From NCBI RefSeq assembly GCF_023073915.1, contig NZ_JADPKK010000022.1:1426001-1490000 (forward strand): DNA of 64,000 nt, read 5' to 3'. Under the pieces are notes generated by a model that made no database searches, was not told where the DNA came from, and saw only the letters and a list, made by a program, of their open reading frames with translations. Numbering within the stretch: position 1 is the stretch's first letter; the number at the start of each line of letters is the position of its first letter. Shown here in pieces: positions 33,449-41,881 of the stretch. The position numbers and the translations under genes were made by a program. The DNA comes from Bradyrhizobium sp. 149. Its GTDB lineage: Bacteria > Pseudomonadota > Alphaproteobacteria > Rhizobiales > Xanthobacteraceae.

Positions 33449-34827
33449 CGCGCGACCTCCCACGTCGTCCCTTGCTTGGAGTCCTTGATTGCAACGCCCA
33501 TCGCGGCAAGCAGATCGCGGATACGATCGGACTCCGCAAAATCCTTGCGCGTGCGCGCCGCCGTTCGCTCCGAGATCAGGCGCTCGACCTCCTTGGCATC
33601 GACACCGCTCGCCTGCTGCTTGCGTCCTTCCCACTGCGCGGCGCTCTCGGAGAGAAAACCGAGCAGACGCAACGAACCCGCGAGGGCACTCACATCGCTG
33701 CCGCGCAGGCCATGCAGTGCCGCGATCGCCAGCGGCGTGTTGAGATCGTCGAGCAGCGGCTCGACCACTGAGGAGGCAGGCTTGCCGGGCGCGACGTCAG
33801 CCGCGGCTCGATACCAGTCGTCGAGCGTCTTCGCGCTCTCCTCTAGCGACTTCATCGTCCAGTCGATCGGGGAGCGGTAATGCGTCTTGAGCATGTTCAG
33901 GCGCAGCACTTCGCCCGGCCAGTCCGCGAGCAACTCGTGAATCGTGACGAAGTTGCCCAGCGACTTCGACATCTTCTCGCTCTCGACCTGCAGGAAGCCG
34001 TTGTGCATCCAGTAGTTCGCCATGCGCTCCCGGTGGAAGGCGCAGCAGGTCTGCGCGACCTCGTTCTCGTGATGCGGAAACACGAGATCGATGCCGCCGC
34101 CATGAATGTCGAAGTGCTCGCCGAGATGCTTCCAGGCCATCGCCGAGCACTCGACGTGCCAGCCCGGACGGCCGTGCGCGGCGATGCCGGCCGGCGACGG
34201 CCACGACGGCTCGCCGGGCTTGGACGGCTTCCACAGCACGAAGTCGGTGTTGCCCTTCTTGTAGGGCGCGACATCGACGCGGGCGCCCGCGACCATCTCG
34301 TCCAGCGAGCGATTGGACAGTGCACCATAGCGCGGCAGCCCGGAATCGGCTGCGTTCATCGCCTGCGGTGAGAACAGCACGTGATCCTCCGCAACATAGG
34401 CAAAGCCGCCGGCAACCAACCGCTCGATGATCTCGCGCATCTCGCCGATATGCTCGGTCGCCCGCGGCTCGACAGTGGGCCGCAGGCATCCGAGCGCATC
34501 GACGTCGGCGTGAAACTGCCGACCCGTCTCTTCTGTGACCTTGCGAATGGCCTCGTTCAGCGGCAGGCCGGGAAGATCACGCGCGGCGCGGTCGTTGATC
34601 TTGTCGTCGACGTCGGTGATGTTGCGGACATATTTGACGTGCGCCGCGCCATAGAGATGGCGCAGCAGCCGGAACAGCACGTCGAACACAATCACCGGCC
34701 GGGCGTTGCCGATATGGGCGAAGTCATAGACGGTCGGTCCGCAGACATACATGCGGACGTCCTTCGCATCGAGCGGCACGAAGGTGCGCTTTTCCCGGCC
34801 CAGCGTATCGTAAAGGCGAAATTCCAT
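33445..34827 (-). CDS. cysS: Cysteine–tRNA ligase
   Basis: 460 aa, the usual length. Class I synthetase motifs are clear: HIGNARP (HIGH type), the zinc/cysteine-binding region starting MYVCGPTVYDF, FPHHENEVAQ, and KMSKSLGN (KMSKS). It charges tRNA-Cys. It is the first gene of a compact minus-strand run with the 37-aa membrane protein, GNAT and cimA genes. The 294 bases upstream hold no RNA gene that I can recognise. Confidence 0.96.
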   Translation of the reverse strand: MEFRLYDTLGREKRTFVPLDAKDVRMYVCGPTVYDFAHIGNARPVIVFDVLFRLLRHLYGAAHVKYVRNITDVDDKINDRAARDLPGLPLNEAIRKVTEETGRQFHADVDALGCLRPTVEPRATEHIGEMREIIERLVAGGFAYVAEDHVLFSPQAMNAADSGLPRYGALSNRSLDEMVAGARVDVAPYKKGNTDFVLWKPSKPGEPSWPSPAGIAAHGRPGWHVECSAMAWKHLGEHFDIHGGGIDLVFPHHENEVAQTCCAFHRERMANYWMHNGFLQVESEKMSKSLGNFVTIHELLADWPGEVLRLNMLKTHYRSPIDWTMKSLEESAKTLDDWYRAAADVAPGKPASSVVEPLLDDLNTPLAIAALHGLRGSDVSALAGSLRLLGFLSESAAQWEGRKQQASGVDAKEVERLISERTAARTRKDFAESDRIRDLLAAMGVAIKDSKQGTTWEVAR

Positions 34828-35121
34828 ATGGATACCCGTCGGCTGTTGGCCGGGCGTCCAGGGCTCTCAATGGTTTTGAGAAAAGACGGCTCCAGCCAGC
34901 GAATCGCTAGCTAATAATCTCGCGGCAGATGGCGCAAATAGCGAGGAGACCGTTCATGGGCGACATATGGGCCACCCAGGACCCTTGCGTCAAGAGAGCC
35001 GCGGAAATGCCGGTTTGTCTCCGCAATGCGCGGCGCCCCCGCCTTGATGGTTCATCATCCTTAACCATTTGAGCCCACTCTGGAACCGGCGGTTCCTCCT
35101 TTTTTTGCCCCCGGTGTTTTC

Positions 35122-35427
35122 ATGCGATCATTGCTCGCGCTCATTTCCTGCGCCTCCCTCCTTGCGGCATCCAGCGCTCTCGCCGAGACCCGCGTCTTCA
35201 TCATTCCCAACCAGGCGGACGGCTACGGCGTCGATCAGTGCTTGGCCAGAAGCGACAAATGCGGCGCACAGGTCGCCCGCACCTACTGCCAGTCACGCGA
35301 TTTTGCCCAGGCTTCGGCCTATCGCCGGGTCGATCCCGACGAAATTACCGGCTCTGTCCCCAAATCCGGCGCAAACTGCTCCCATGGCCATTGCGACGAA
35401 TATGTCGCAATCACCTGCCAGCGCTGA
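35122..35427 (+). CDS. Small secreted Cys-rich protein
   Basis: 101 aa. A signal peptide (MRSLLALISCASLLAASSALA, cleavage about AETR) precedes a mature domain of about 80 residues. That domain contains six Cys (DQCLARSDKCGAQ, TYCQSRDF, NCSHGHCDEY, ITCQR), suggesting disulfides in the periplasm. No family is recognised. The ribosome site is weak. The next plus-strand gene also encodes an exported Cys-containing protein. Confidence 0.75.
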   Translation: MRSLLALISCASLLAASSALAETRVFIIPNQADGYGVDQCLARSDKCGAQVARTYCQSRDFAQASAYRRVDPDEITGSVPKSGANCSHGHCDEYVAITCQR

Positions 35428-35566
35428 ATTCGCTCGGAACTGGCGTACTTTAGGCCCGATCCTTGGCCTCTGAAACGACGTGACGATGCCGCAGGAAGCG
35501 GCTATGGGAGGGCGCGCTTCGGCCCCCCAGATCACGCGGGGCCGTGACCTCGCTAGAATGGCGGAT

Positions 35567-36745
35567 ATGCCTGAATTTTTGTCTCTCTCCCGTGCTCGCT
35601 CGATCCTTGCCTGCACCGTGCTTCTGAGCACGGTCGTGCTCGCCAACGGTGCTTTCGCACAGGCCGGTCCGCCCGGACCGCCGCCTCAGCCCGGCCAGAA
35701 CGGGCTCGGACCCAATCCGATGTGCGCGCGCCTGGAGGGCCAGCTCGCCGGCCTCGACCGTGGCGGCGGCGGTGGTGATCCCGCGCGCGAAGACCAGATC
35801 CGCCGCTACCAGGAGTCCCAGACCAGGCAGCAGGCCGAGCTCGACCGCGTCACCATGCAGGCCAAGCGCATGGGCTGCGATTCCTCCGGCTTCTTCTCGC
35901 TGTTCAACGGCCAGTCGGCGCAATGTGGTCCGGTCAACACCCAGATCCAGCAGATGCGCGCCAATCTGGACCAGATCACCGGCAATCTCGAACGCCTGCG
36001 CGGCGGCGGCCCCGGCGGCTTCAGTCCGGAGCGTGACAACCAGCGCCGCTCGGTACTGGCGGCGCTGGCGCAGAACAATTGCGGCCCGCAATATGCCAAC
36101 GCCGCGCAATCGCAAGGCGGCAACTTCCTGAGCAATCTGTTCGGCGGCAACAATCCCAACAATCCGCAAGGCGTGCCGCCCTCCGATCTCGGTCCGCAAT
36201 CGGGCACCTATCGCACCGTGTGCGTGCGCACCTGCGACGGCGCTTACTTTCCGGTCTCGTTTGCGACCGTGCCGGCGCGCTTCCCCGATGACGAGAAGAC
36301 CTGCAAGGCGCTATGCCCGGCCGCCGAAGCCGTGCTCTACAGCCACCGCAATCCCGGCGAAGACATGAACTCCGCCGTCTCCACCAGCGGCCAGCCCTAC
36401 ACGGCGCTGCCGACCGCGTTCAAATTCCGCAGCGAGTTCAACCCGTCCTGCTCCTGCAAGGCCGCGGGCCAGACCTGGGCCGACGCGCTCAAATCCGCCG
36501 ACGACAAGGCGTCGGCCGAGCAGCAGGGTGACATCATCGTCACCGAGGAGAGCGCCAAGAAGATGCAGCAGCGGCAGCTCACCAAGGGCACGCCCGCCAA
36601 TGGCAAAAAGGGTGCGACTCCGGCACCGGCGACGGCTGGCGCGCCGGCCGCAACGCCGCCCGCGGATACCGGCACCCCTGCCAGCTCCGAGAACAAGCCG
36701 ATCCGTTCGGTCGGCCCGAGCTTCCTGCCGCAACAGCAGAAGTAG
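35567..36745 (+). CDS. Exported DUF2865-domain protein
   Basis: About 392 aa from ATG 35567; ATG 35558 is an alternative. A signal peptide (ends VVLANGAFAQ) is followed by a Pro/Gly-rich segment and a Gln/Arg-rich helical region. A Cys-rich core then follows (RTVCVRTCDGAYFPVSF, KTCKALCPAAEAVLYSH), characteristic of DUF2865. The tail is low-complexity (PAPATAGAPAATPPADTG). It is probably periplasmic; function is unknown. It converges on nadE with a 2-base gap. Confidence 0.85.
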   Translation: MPEFLSLSRARSILACTVLLSTVVLANGAFAQAGPPGPPPQPGQNGLGPNPMCARLEGQLAGLDRGGGGGDPAREDQIRRYQESQTRQQAELDRVTMQAKRMGCDSSGFFSLFNGQSAQCGPVNTQIQQMRANLDQITGNLERLRGGGPGGFSPERDNQRRSVLAALAQNNCGPQYANAAQSQGGNFLSNLFGGNNPNNPQGVPPSDLGPQSGTYRTVCVRTCDGAYFPVSFATVPARFPDDEKTCKALCPAAEAVLYSHRNPGEDMNSAVSTSGQPYTALPTAFKFRSEFNPSCSCKAAGQTWADALKSADDKASAEQQGDIIVTEESAKKMQQRQLTKGTPANGKKGATPAPATAGAPAATPPADTGTPASSENKPIRSVGPSFLPQQQK

Positions 36746-36747
36746 GA

Positions 36748-38505
36748 TTACCCCTCGAACGCGTCGATCGACGCTTTGCTCCCACGCGACACCAGCGTCT
36801 CGTCCGGGGCGGCGAGCTGCTCGCCTTTGTCGCGAAAACGGTTGGTGATGGGATAGCGGCGGTCGCGGCCGAAATTCCTGGCCGTCACCTTGACGCCGGG
36901 CGCGGCCTGGCGGCGCTTGTATTCAGCGATGTTGAGGAGATGGTCGATACGGGTCACCGTCTCGCGGTCGAACCCGGCTGCGATGATCTTGTCGAGCGGC
37001 TCTTCGCGCTCGATGAGACGCTCCAGGACGGCATCGAGCGCGTCGTAAGGCGGCAACGAATCCTGATCGGTCTGGTTCTCGCGCAGCTCCGCGGTCGGGG
37101 GACGCGTGATGATGTCGGGCGGAATGACCTCGCCCGCTGGCCCTAGCGCCCCCTCGGGCTTCCACGAATTGCGCAAGCTTGCCAACCGAAACACCTGCGT
37201 CTTGTAGATGTCCTTGATCGGATTGAAGCCGCCATTCATGTCGCCATAGAGCGTGGCGTAACCGACCGACATTTCCGACTTGTTCCCGGTGGTCACCACC
37301 ATCAGCCCGGTCTTGTTGGAGATCGCCATCAGCAGCGTGCCGCGGGTCCGGGCCTGGAGATTTTCCTCGGTGATGTCAGGCGGAAGGTTCTTGAAGACGC
37401 CGGACAGGATGGTCTCGAAGCCGTTGACGGCTTCCGCGATCGGCAGGACCTCGTAGCGGATGCCGAGATGGCCGGCGAGCTCGCCGGCGTCCGCAATCGA
37501 GCTCGGCGCGGTGTAGCGATAAGGCAGCATCACGCCGTGCACCTGATCGGCACCGAGTGCATCGACCGCAATCGCCGCGCAGAGGGCAGAATCGATGCCG
37601 CCGGAAATGCCGAGCAGCACGCCGGGAAAGCCGTTCTTGGCGACGTAATCACGCAAGCCGAGCACGCAGGCCGCGTAGTCGGCGTGGTCGCCCTCGGGCT
37701 GCTCCGCGACCGGACCGGTGCAGCGCCAATCGCCGCCGTTTCTGGTGAAGCGCAGTGTGGTGATGCTCTCAGCGAACGCCGGCAATTGCGCTGCGAGAGA
37801 AAGGTCGCCGTTGAGCGCGAAGGAAGCGCCGTCGAACACGAGTTCGTCCTGGCCGCAAACCTGGTTGAGATAGACCAGCGGCAGGCCGCTCTCGGTGACG
37901 CGCGCGACCGCGACCGACAAACGCACGTCCGCCTTGTTGCGGGCGTAAGGAGATCCGTTCGGCACAAGGATGATCTCGGCGCCGGTCTCGGCCAGCGTCT
38001 CGACCACGTTCTCGTAGTCCTCGGATTCCTCCAGCCAGATGTCCTCGCAGATCGGCACACCGATGCGCACGCCGCGCACGGTGACGGGGCCGGCCGCAGG
38101 GCCACGCGAAAACAGCCGCTTCTCGTCGAACACGCCATAATTCGGCAGATTGCATTTGAAGCGCAAGCCAGCGATACGGCCGCCTTCGAGCAGCGCGCAG
38201 GCATTGTAGAGCCTGCCGTCCTCGACCCAGGGCGTGCCGACCAGCACGGCCGGCCCGCCATCGGCGGTCTCGCGCGCCAGCGCCTCGACTGCGGCGCGGC
38301 AGGCAGCCTGAAAGGAAGGCTTCTGCACGAGATCTTCCGGCGGGTAACCGGCAATGAACAATTCCGGAAACAGCACGAGATCGGCGCCGTCGGAAGCTGC
38401 CTGCACGCGCGCCGCGCGCACTTTCGTGGCATTGCCGTCGATGTCGCCCATGGTCGGATTGAGCTGGGCGAGCGTGACCGCGAATTCGTTGAGACGTTCG
38501 GTCAT
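36748..38505 (-). CDS. nadE: NAD+ synthase, glutamine-hydrolysing
   Basis: 585 aa with two domains. The N-terminal nitrilase-type glutaminase has ELFIAGYPPEDL, NLPNYGVFDEKR (Lys) and GVPICEDIW (Cys nucleophile). The C-terminal synthetase has the pyrophosphatase loop LLGISGGIDSALCAA and VVTTGNKSEMSVGYATLYGD. It amidates nicotinate adenine dinucleotide, the last step of NAD synthesis, using glutamine. ATG 38505 is directly followed upstream by a dispersed repeat. Confidence 0.95.
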   Translation of the reverse strand: MTERLNEFAVTLAQLNPTMGDIDGNATKVRAARVQAASDGADLVLFPELFIAGYPPEDLVQKPSFQAACRAAVEALARETADGGPAVLVGTPWVEDGRLYNACALLEGGRIAGLRFKCNLPNYGVFDEKRLFSRGPAAGPVTVRGVRIGVPICEDIWLEESEDYENVVETLAETGAEIILVPNGSPYARNKADVRLSVAVARVTESGLPLVYLNQVCGQDELVFDGASFALNGDLSLAAQLPAFAESITTLRFTRNGGDWRCTGPVAEQPEGDHADYAACVLGLRDYVAKNGFPGVLLGISGGIDSALCAAIAVDALGADQVHGVMLPYRYTAPSSIADAGELAGHLGIRYEVLPIAEAVNGFETILSGVFKNLPPDITEENLQARTRGTLLMAISNKTGLMVVTTGNKSEMSVGYATLYGDMNGGFNPIKDIYKTQVFRLASLRNSWKPEGALGPAGEVIPPDIITRPPTAELRENQTDQDSLPPYDALDAVLERLIEREEPLDKIIAAGFDRETVTRIDHLLNIAEYKRRQAAPGVKVTARNFGRDRRYPITNRFRDKGEQLAAPDETLVSRGSKASIDAFEG

Positions 38506-38523
38506 GGCCGCCGCGCTCCCATC

Positions 38524-38606
38524 AAAGCATGATCCGGAAAAGCGTGAAGCGACTTTCCGAAAAGATCATGCTCAAAACAACAAGCTAAAGCGCGCTTGGC
38601 GCTTTA
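38524..38606 (-). repeat. Dispersed repeat, copy 2, between nadE and dgkA
   Basis: Read on the minus strand it starts at the dgkA stop codon with TAAAGCGCCAAGCGCGCTTTAG. It continues TGTTGTTTTGAGCATGATCT and ends TTTTCCGGATCATGC. It aligns with copy 1 at 13677–13752, in the same orientation relative to the gene before it. Confidence 0.8.
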
Positions 38607-38957
38607 GAGGAACCCCAACCGCTCGACGATGGCGACGATCCAGAACGCGCCCGCCATCAGGAGCGCAACACCGACCGCGGCCGAGCCCATGTCCTTGACC
38701 AGTCCGATCTGCTTGTCATGATCCAGAGTCAGCCGGTCGGCAAGCTTCTCGATCGCGGTGTTGAGCAACTCGACCACCAGCACGAACGCAACCGCACAGA
38801 TCAGCTCGACCGCGCGCATCGCGGTCGCGCCGACAAACCACGCGAGCGGCAGCGACAAAAGGAGCGCAACGATCTCCTCGCGGACGGCCTGCTCCGAGCG
38901 GAACGCAAAGGCCAGACCGTTACGGGAATTGATCGTGGCCTTCCAGATCCGCAGCAA
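38604..38957 (-). CDS. dgkA: Diacylglycerol kinase
   Basis: 117 aa, three membrane helices. The DgkA signature is visible as VVELLNTAIEKLADRL, then DHDKQIGLVKDMGSAAV. It phosphorylates diacylglycerol to phosphatidate, recycling lipid made during envelope glucan modification. The likely start is TTG 38957 (LLRIWKATINSRNGL), just after the aroG stop and preceded by GGGGCTG; this gives a normal family length. The stop TAA lies inside a dispersed repeat. Confidence 0.88.
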   Translation of the reverse strand: MLRIWKATINSRNGLAFAFRSEQAVREEIVALLLSLPLAWFVGATAMRAVELICAVAFVLVVELLNTAIEKLADRLTLDHDKQIGLVKDMGSAAVGVALLMAGAFWIVAIVERLGFL

Positions 38958-38961
38958 GGTC

Positions 38962-40350
38962 TTACAGCCCCGCTGCGACCGGCATCGGCCTGACCTTGCC
39001 GGCGCGCTCCTGCTTGAGCAGCTCCGCGACCAGGAAAGCCATGTCGATGGATTGCTCGGCATTGAGCCGGGGATCGCAGACCGTGTGATAGCGGTCGTTG
39101 AGATCCTCGTCAGTGATCGCGCGGGCGCCGCCGATACACTCGGTGACGTCCTGGCCGGTCATTTCCAGATGCACGCCGCCGGCGTGCGTGCCTTCTGCCG
39201 CGTGGATGGTGAAGAACGACTTCACCTCGGACAGGATGCGGTCGAAGGGGCGCGTCTTGTAACCCGACGTCGACGTGATGGTGTTGCCGTGCATGGGATC
39301 GCACGACCAGACCACCACTTTGCCCTCGCGCTTCACGGCGCGGATCATGTTCGGCAGGTGCTCGCCGACCTTGTCGGAGCCGAAGCGGCCGATCAGCGTC
39401 AGCCGGCCCGGCTCGTTGTCGGGATTGAGCACGTCGATCAACTTCAAGAGTTCGTCGGGCTTGAGCGACGGGCCGCATTTGAGCCCGATCGGGTTCTTGA
39501 TGCCGCGGAAATATTCGATATGGCCGTGGTCGAGCTGGCGGGTGCGGTCGCCGATCCAGATCATGTGGCCAGAGGTCGCGTACCAGTCCCCGGTGGTGGA
39601 ATCGACGCGGGTCATGGCCTGCTCGTAGCCGAGCAGCAGCGCCTCGTGGCTGGTGTAGAAATCGGTGGCGCGCAGCTCGGGGTGGGCCTCGAGATCGAGG
39701 CCACAGGCGCGCATGAAGTTGAGCGCATCGGAGATGCGGTCGGCCAATTCCTTGTAGCGGCGGGACTGCGGACTATCCTTGAGGAAGCCGAGCATCCACT
39801 GATGCACGCTGCCGAGATTGGCGTAGCCGCCGGTAGCGAACGCACGCAGCAGGTTCAGCGTCGCCGCCGACTGGCGATAGGCCATCAGCTGGCGCTGCGG
39901 ATCAGGGACGCGCGCCTGCTTGGTGAAGGCGATGTCGTTGACGATGTCGCCGCGATAGCTCGGCAGCTCGACACCATCGATCTTCTCGGTCGACGATGAC
40001 CGGGGTTTTGCGAACTGGCCGGCGACGCGCCCGACCTTCACCACCGGGACGGCGCCGGCATAGGTCAGCACCACCGCCATCTGGAGCAGCACGCGGAAGA
40101 AGTCGCGGATGTTGTTGGCGCCGTGCTCGGCAAAGCTCTCGGCGCAGTCGCCGCCCTGCAGCAGGAAGGCCTCTCCGGCCGCGACCCGCGCCAGCGCCTT
40201 CTTCAGATTGCGCGCTTCGCCCGCGAACACCAGCGGCGGAAAGGTCGCAAGCTGCGCCTCGACGTCGGCCAAGGCCTTGGCGTCGGGATAATCGGGCACC
40301 TGTAGCACGGGCTTGCTGCGCCAGGACTCGGGCGTCCACCGCTCGGACAT
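38962..40350 (-). CDS. aroG: 3-deoxy-7-phosphoheptulonate synthase, class II
   Basis: 462 aa from ATG 40350, preceded by GGAGAGATTGCG. The class II (plant-type AroA-II) pattern is clear: WTPESWRSKPVLQVPDYPD, AGEAFLLQGGDCAESF, VVKVGRVAGQFAKPRS and VVWSCDPMHGNTI. It condenses phosphoenolpyruvate and erythrose 4-phosphate, the first step of the shikimate pathway. dgkA begins 4 bases after its stop. Confidence 0.95.
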   Translation of the reverse strand: MSERWTPESWRSKPVLQVPDYPDAKALADVEAQLATFPPLVFAGEARNLKKALARVAAGEAFLLQGGDCAESFAEHGANNIRDFFRVLLQMAVVLTYAGAVPVVKVGRVAGQFAKPRSSSTEKIDGVELPSYRGDIVNDIAFTKQARVPDPQRQLMAYRQSAATLNLLRAFATGGYANLGSVHQWMLGFLKDSPQSRRYKELADRISDALNFMRACGLDLEAHPELRATDFYTSHEALLLGYEQAMTRVDSTTGDWYATSGHMIWIGDRTRQLDHGHIEYFRGIKNPIGLKCGPSLKPDELLKLIDVLNPDNEPGRLTLIGRFGSDKVGEHLPNMIRAVKREGKVVVWSCDPMHGNTITSTSGYKTRPFDRILSEVKSFFTIHAAEGTHAGGVHLEMTGQDVTECIGGARAITDEDLNDRYHTVCDPRLNAEQSIDMAFLVAELLKQERAGKVRPMPVAAGL

Positions 40351-40530
40351 CGCAATCTCTCCGTGAAGCAAAAAGTGCAACCTGATCTGTGGGTTGCGAG
40401 GGTGGCCTTATACACAGGCTGGCCACCGGCCGCCAGTTGTAAATCCATTTGGCACTGCAAAGCCTTGCGGGGAAAGCCAAATTCGCATTTGCTGGGAAAC
40501 GGCGAGAAACTGGCAGGATACCTTCTGCCC

Positions 40531-41427
40531 ATGGACGCGGCACTGGAGGACGTTTTCATCGACGAGATCAGCTTCCCGGCGACCGACGGGTATGCGCTGA
40601 CCGGCACCCTGTTCCTGCCGCGGGGAACCAAGCGCCATGCAGTGCTGATCAACTCCGCCACCGCCGTCCCGCGGAAAATCTATCGCGGCTTTGCCTCCTA
40701 TCTCGCCCATCGCGGCTGCGCGGTCCTGACCTACGACTATCGCGGCATCGGCGACTCCCGGCTGCCGGCAATGGTCGGCTACAACCAGCCGAAATCGTTG
40801 GTCGGCTTCAAGGCCTCGATGTCGGACTGGGCCGCGCTCGACGTCACTGCGGCGGTGCACTGGATGCGCGAGCGTTACACCACCCTCCCCTTGGCCTATG
40901 TCGGCCACTCCTTTGGCGGTCAGGCGCTCGGGCTGATCGCGAACAACACGGACATTTCACGCGCCGCGTTCGTGGCCTCGCAAGCGGCGACCTGGCGGCT
41001 GATGACGTCGCCGGAGAAATACCGCGTCTTCGCCTTCATGAATTTTGTCGGCGTGCCGCTCGCCCATGCGCTTGGCTATGCGCCGGGCTGGGCCGGCATC
41101 GGCGAGGATTTGCCCAAGGGCGTCTTCCTGCAATGGGCCGAGTGGGTCTCGAGCCCGCGCTATCTGTTCGATTCAAAGCTGCCGGCGCTGGAGAATTTTG
41201 CCAAATTCAAGGGCGAGCTGCGCACGCTGTGCTTCTCCGACGACCCCTGGGCGACACGGCCCGCGGTCGAGCTGCTCGCGAGCGGATTCACCGCGATCAA
41301 GCCGGAGGTGCTGACCGTCAGACCGTCGGAGGTCGGCGCCAAGGGAATAGGCCATTTCGGCTTCTTCCGCCCCGAGCACCGCGACACGCTGTGGCGCGGC
41401 GTGGCGGAATGGATTCAGGGCGAGTGA
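40531..41427 (+). CDS. Alpha/beta hydrolase
   Basis: 298 aa from ATG 40531. The nucleophile elbow is GHSFGG, preceded by CAVLTYDYRGIGDSR. A C-terminal His is likely in GIGHFGFFRPEH. The pattern matches the 'alpha/beta hydrolase, YheT-like/UCP037442' type, whose substrate is unknown. The frame is open from 40363, but residues before 40531 look non-coding. It is divergent from aroG and converges on a small membrane protein gene 4 bases away. Confidence 0.83.
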   Translation: MDAALEDVFIDEISFPATDGYALTGTLFLPRGTKRHAVLINSATAVPRKIYRGFASYLAHRGCAVLTYDYRGIGDSRLPAMVGYNQPKSLVGFKASMSDWAALDVTAAVHWMRERYTTLPLAYVGHSFGGQALGLIANNTDISRAAFVASQAATWRLMTSPEKYRVFAFMNFVGVPLAHALGYAPGWAGIGEDLPKGVFLQWAEWVSSPRYLFDSKLPALENFAKFKGELRTLCFSDDPWATRPAVELLASGFTAIKPEVLTVRPSEVGAKGIGHFGFFRPEHRDTLWRGVAEWIQGE

Positions 41428-41431
41428 GGCG

Positions 41432-41695
41432 CTAGCGGATGATCGTCGTCAGAGACGAGTAACGCCTGTTCGGCTTGGCCTCGCCCGGCGCGAACTGCGC
41501 GAAGGCCTCGCTGACCCGGACCGCCGGCGGCGTGTCGCCGGCGAAACGAAACTCCTTCGGCCGCGGCGCGTAGAAGCTGGCGCGGTAATAAGTGTCGTCG
41601 AAGCGCGCCTCGCCGACCCCGAATAGTGCGTCGCAGGCGAACAGGAGCGCATACACCCCTGCCACCGCGACGACGATCTCCCTGAGAACTGACAT
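41432..41695 (-). CDS. Small hypothetical membrane-anchored protein
   Basis: 87 aa from ATG 41695, which follows GGGGATCGGC. One hydrophobic N-terminal segment (IVVAVAGVYALLFACDALF) is followed by about 60 polar residues that end LTTIIR. No domain is recognised. A start at 41707 is also possible. It converges with the alpha/beta hydrolase gene. Confidence 0.68.
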   Translation of the reverse strand: MSVLREIVVAVAGVYALLFACDALFGVGEARFDDTYYRASFYAPRPKEFRFAGDTPPAVRVSEAFAQFAPGEAKPNRRYSSLTTIIR

Positions 41696-41820
41696 GCCGA
41701 TCCCCATCCTTTTGCAGGCAGGATGCACGCCGGTTCCAAAGCCGGGGTTTAAGGCCGCACGGTTCTTGTGCGCAGGGTTTGCCGCGGCTGAGCGGAATGC
41801 AGACAATCTTATCGATCTCG

Positions 41821-41858
41821 AAAAAAGAGCCCGCCTGACCAGGTGATCAGGCGGGCTC
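41821..41858 (-). terminator. Rho-independent terminator of the aldehyde dehydrogenase gene
   Basis: On the minus strand a perfect 12-bp stem (GAGCCCGCCTGA/TCAGGCGGGCTC, 8-base loop) is followed by TTTTTT (41826–41821). It lies 24 bases past the ALDH stop at 41882. The U-tract orientation fits minus-strand transcription. Confidence 0.92.
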
Positions 41859-41881
41859 CAGGCTTGGCCGCTCGGGAGGTA

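Noticed and set aside
34828..35121. Possible tRNA or small RNA upstream of cysS
   Set aside because: No cloverleaf, CCA end or stable hairpin could be traced by eye.
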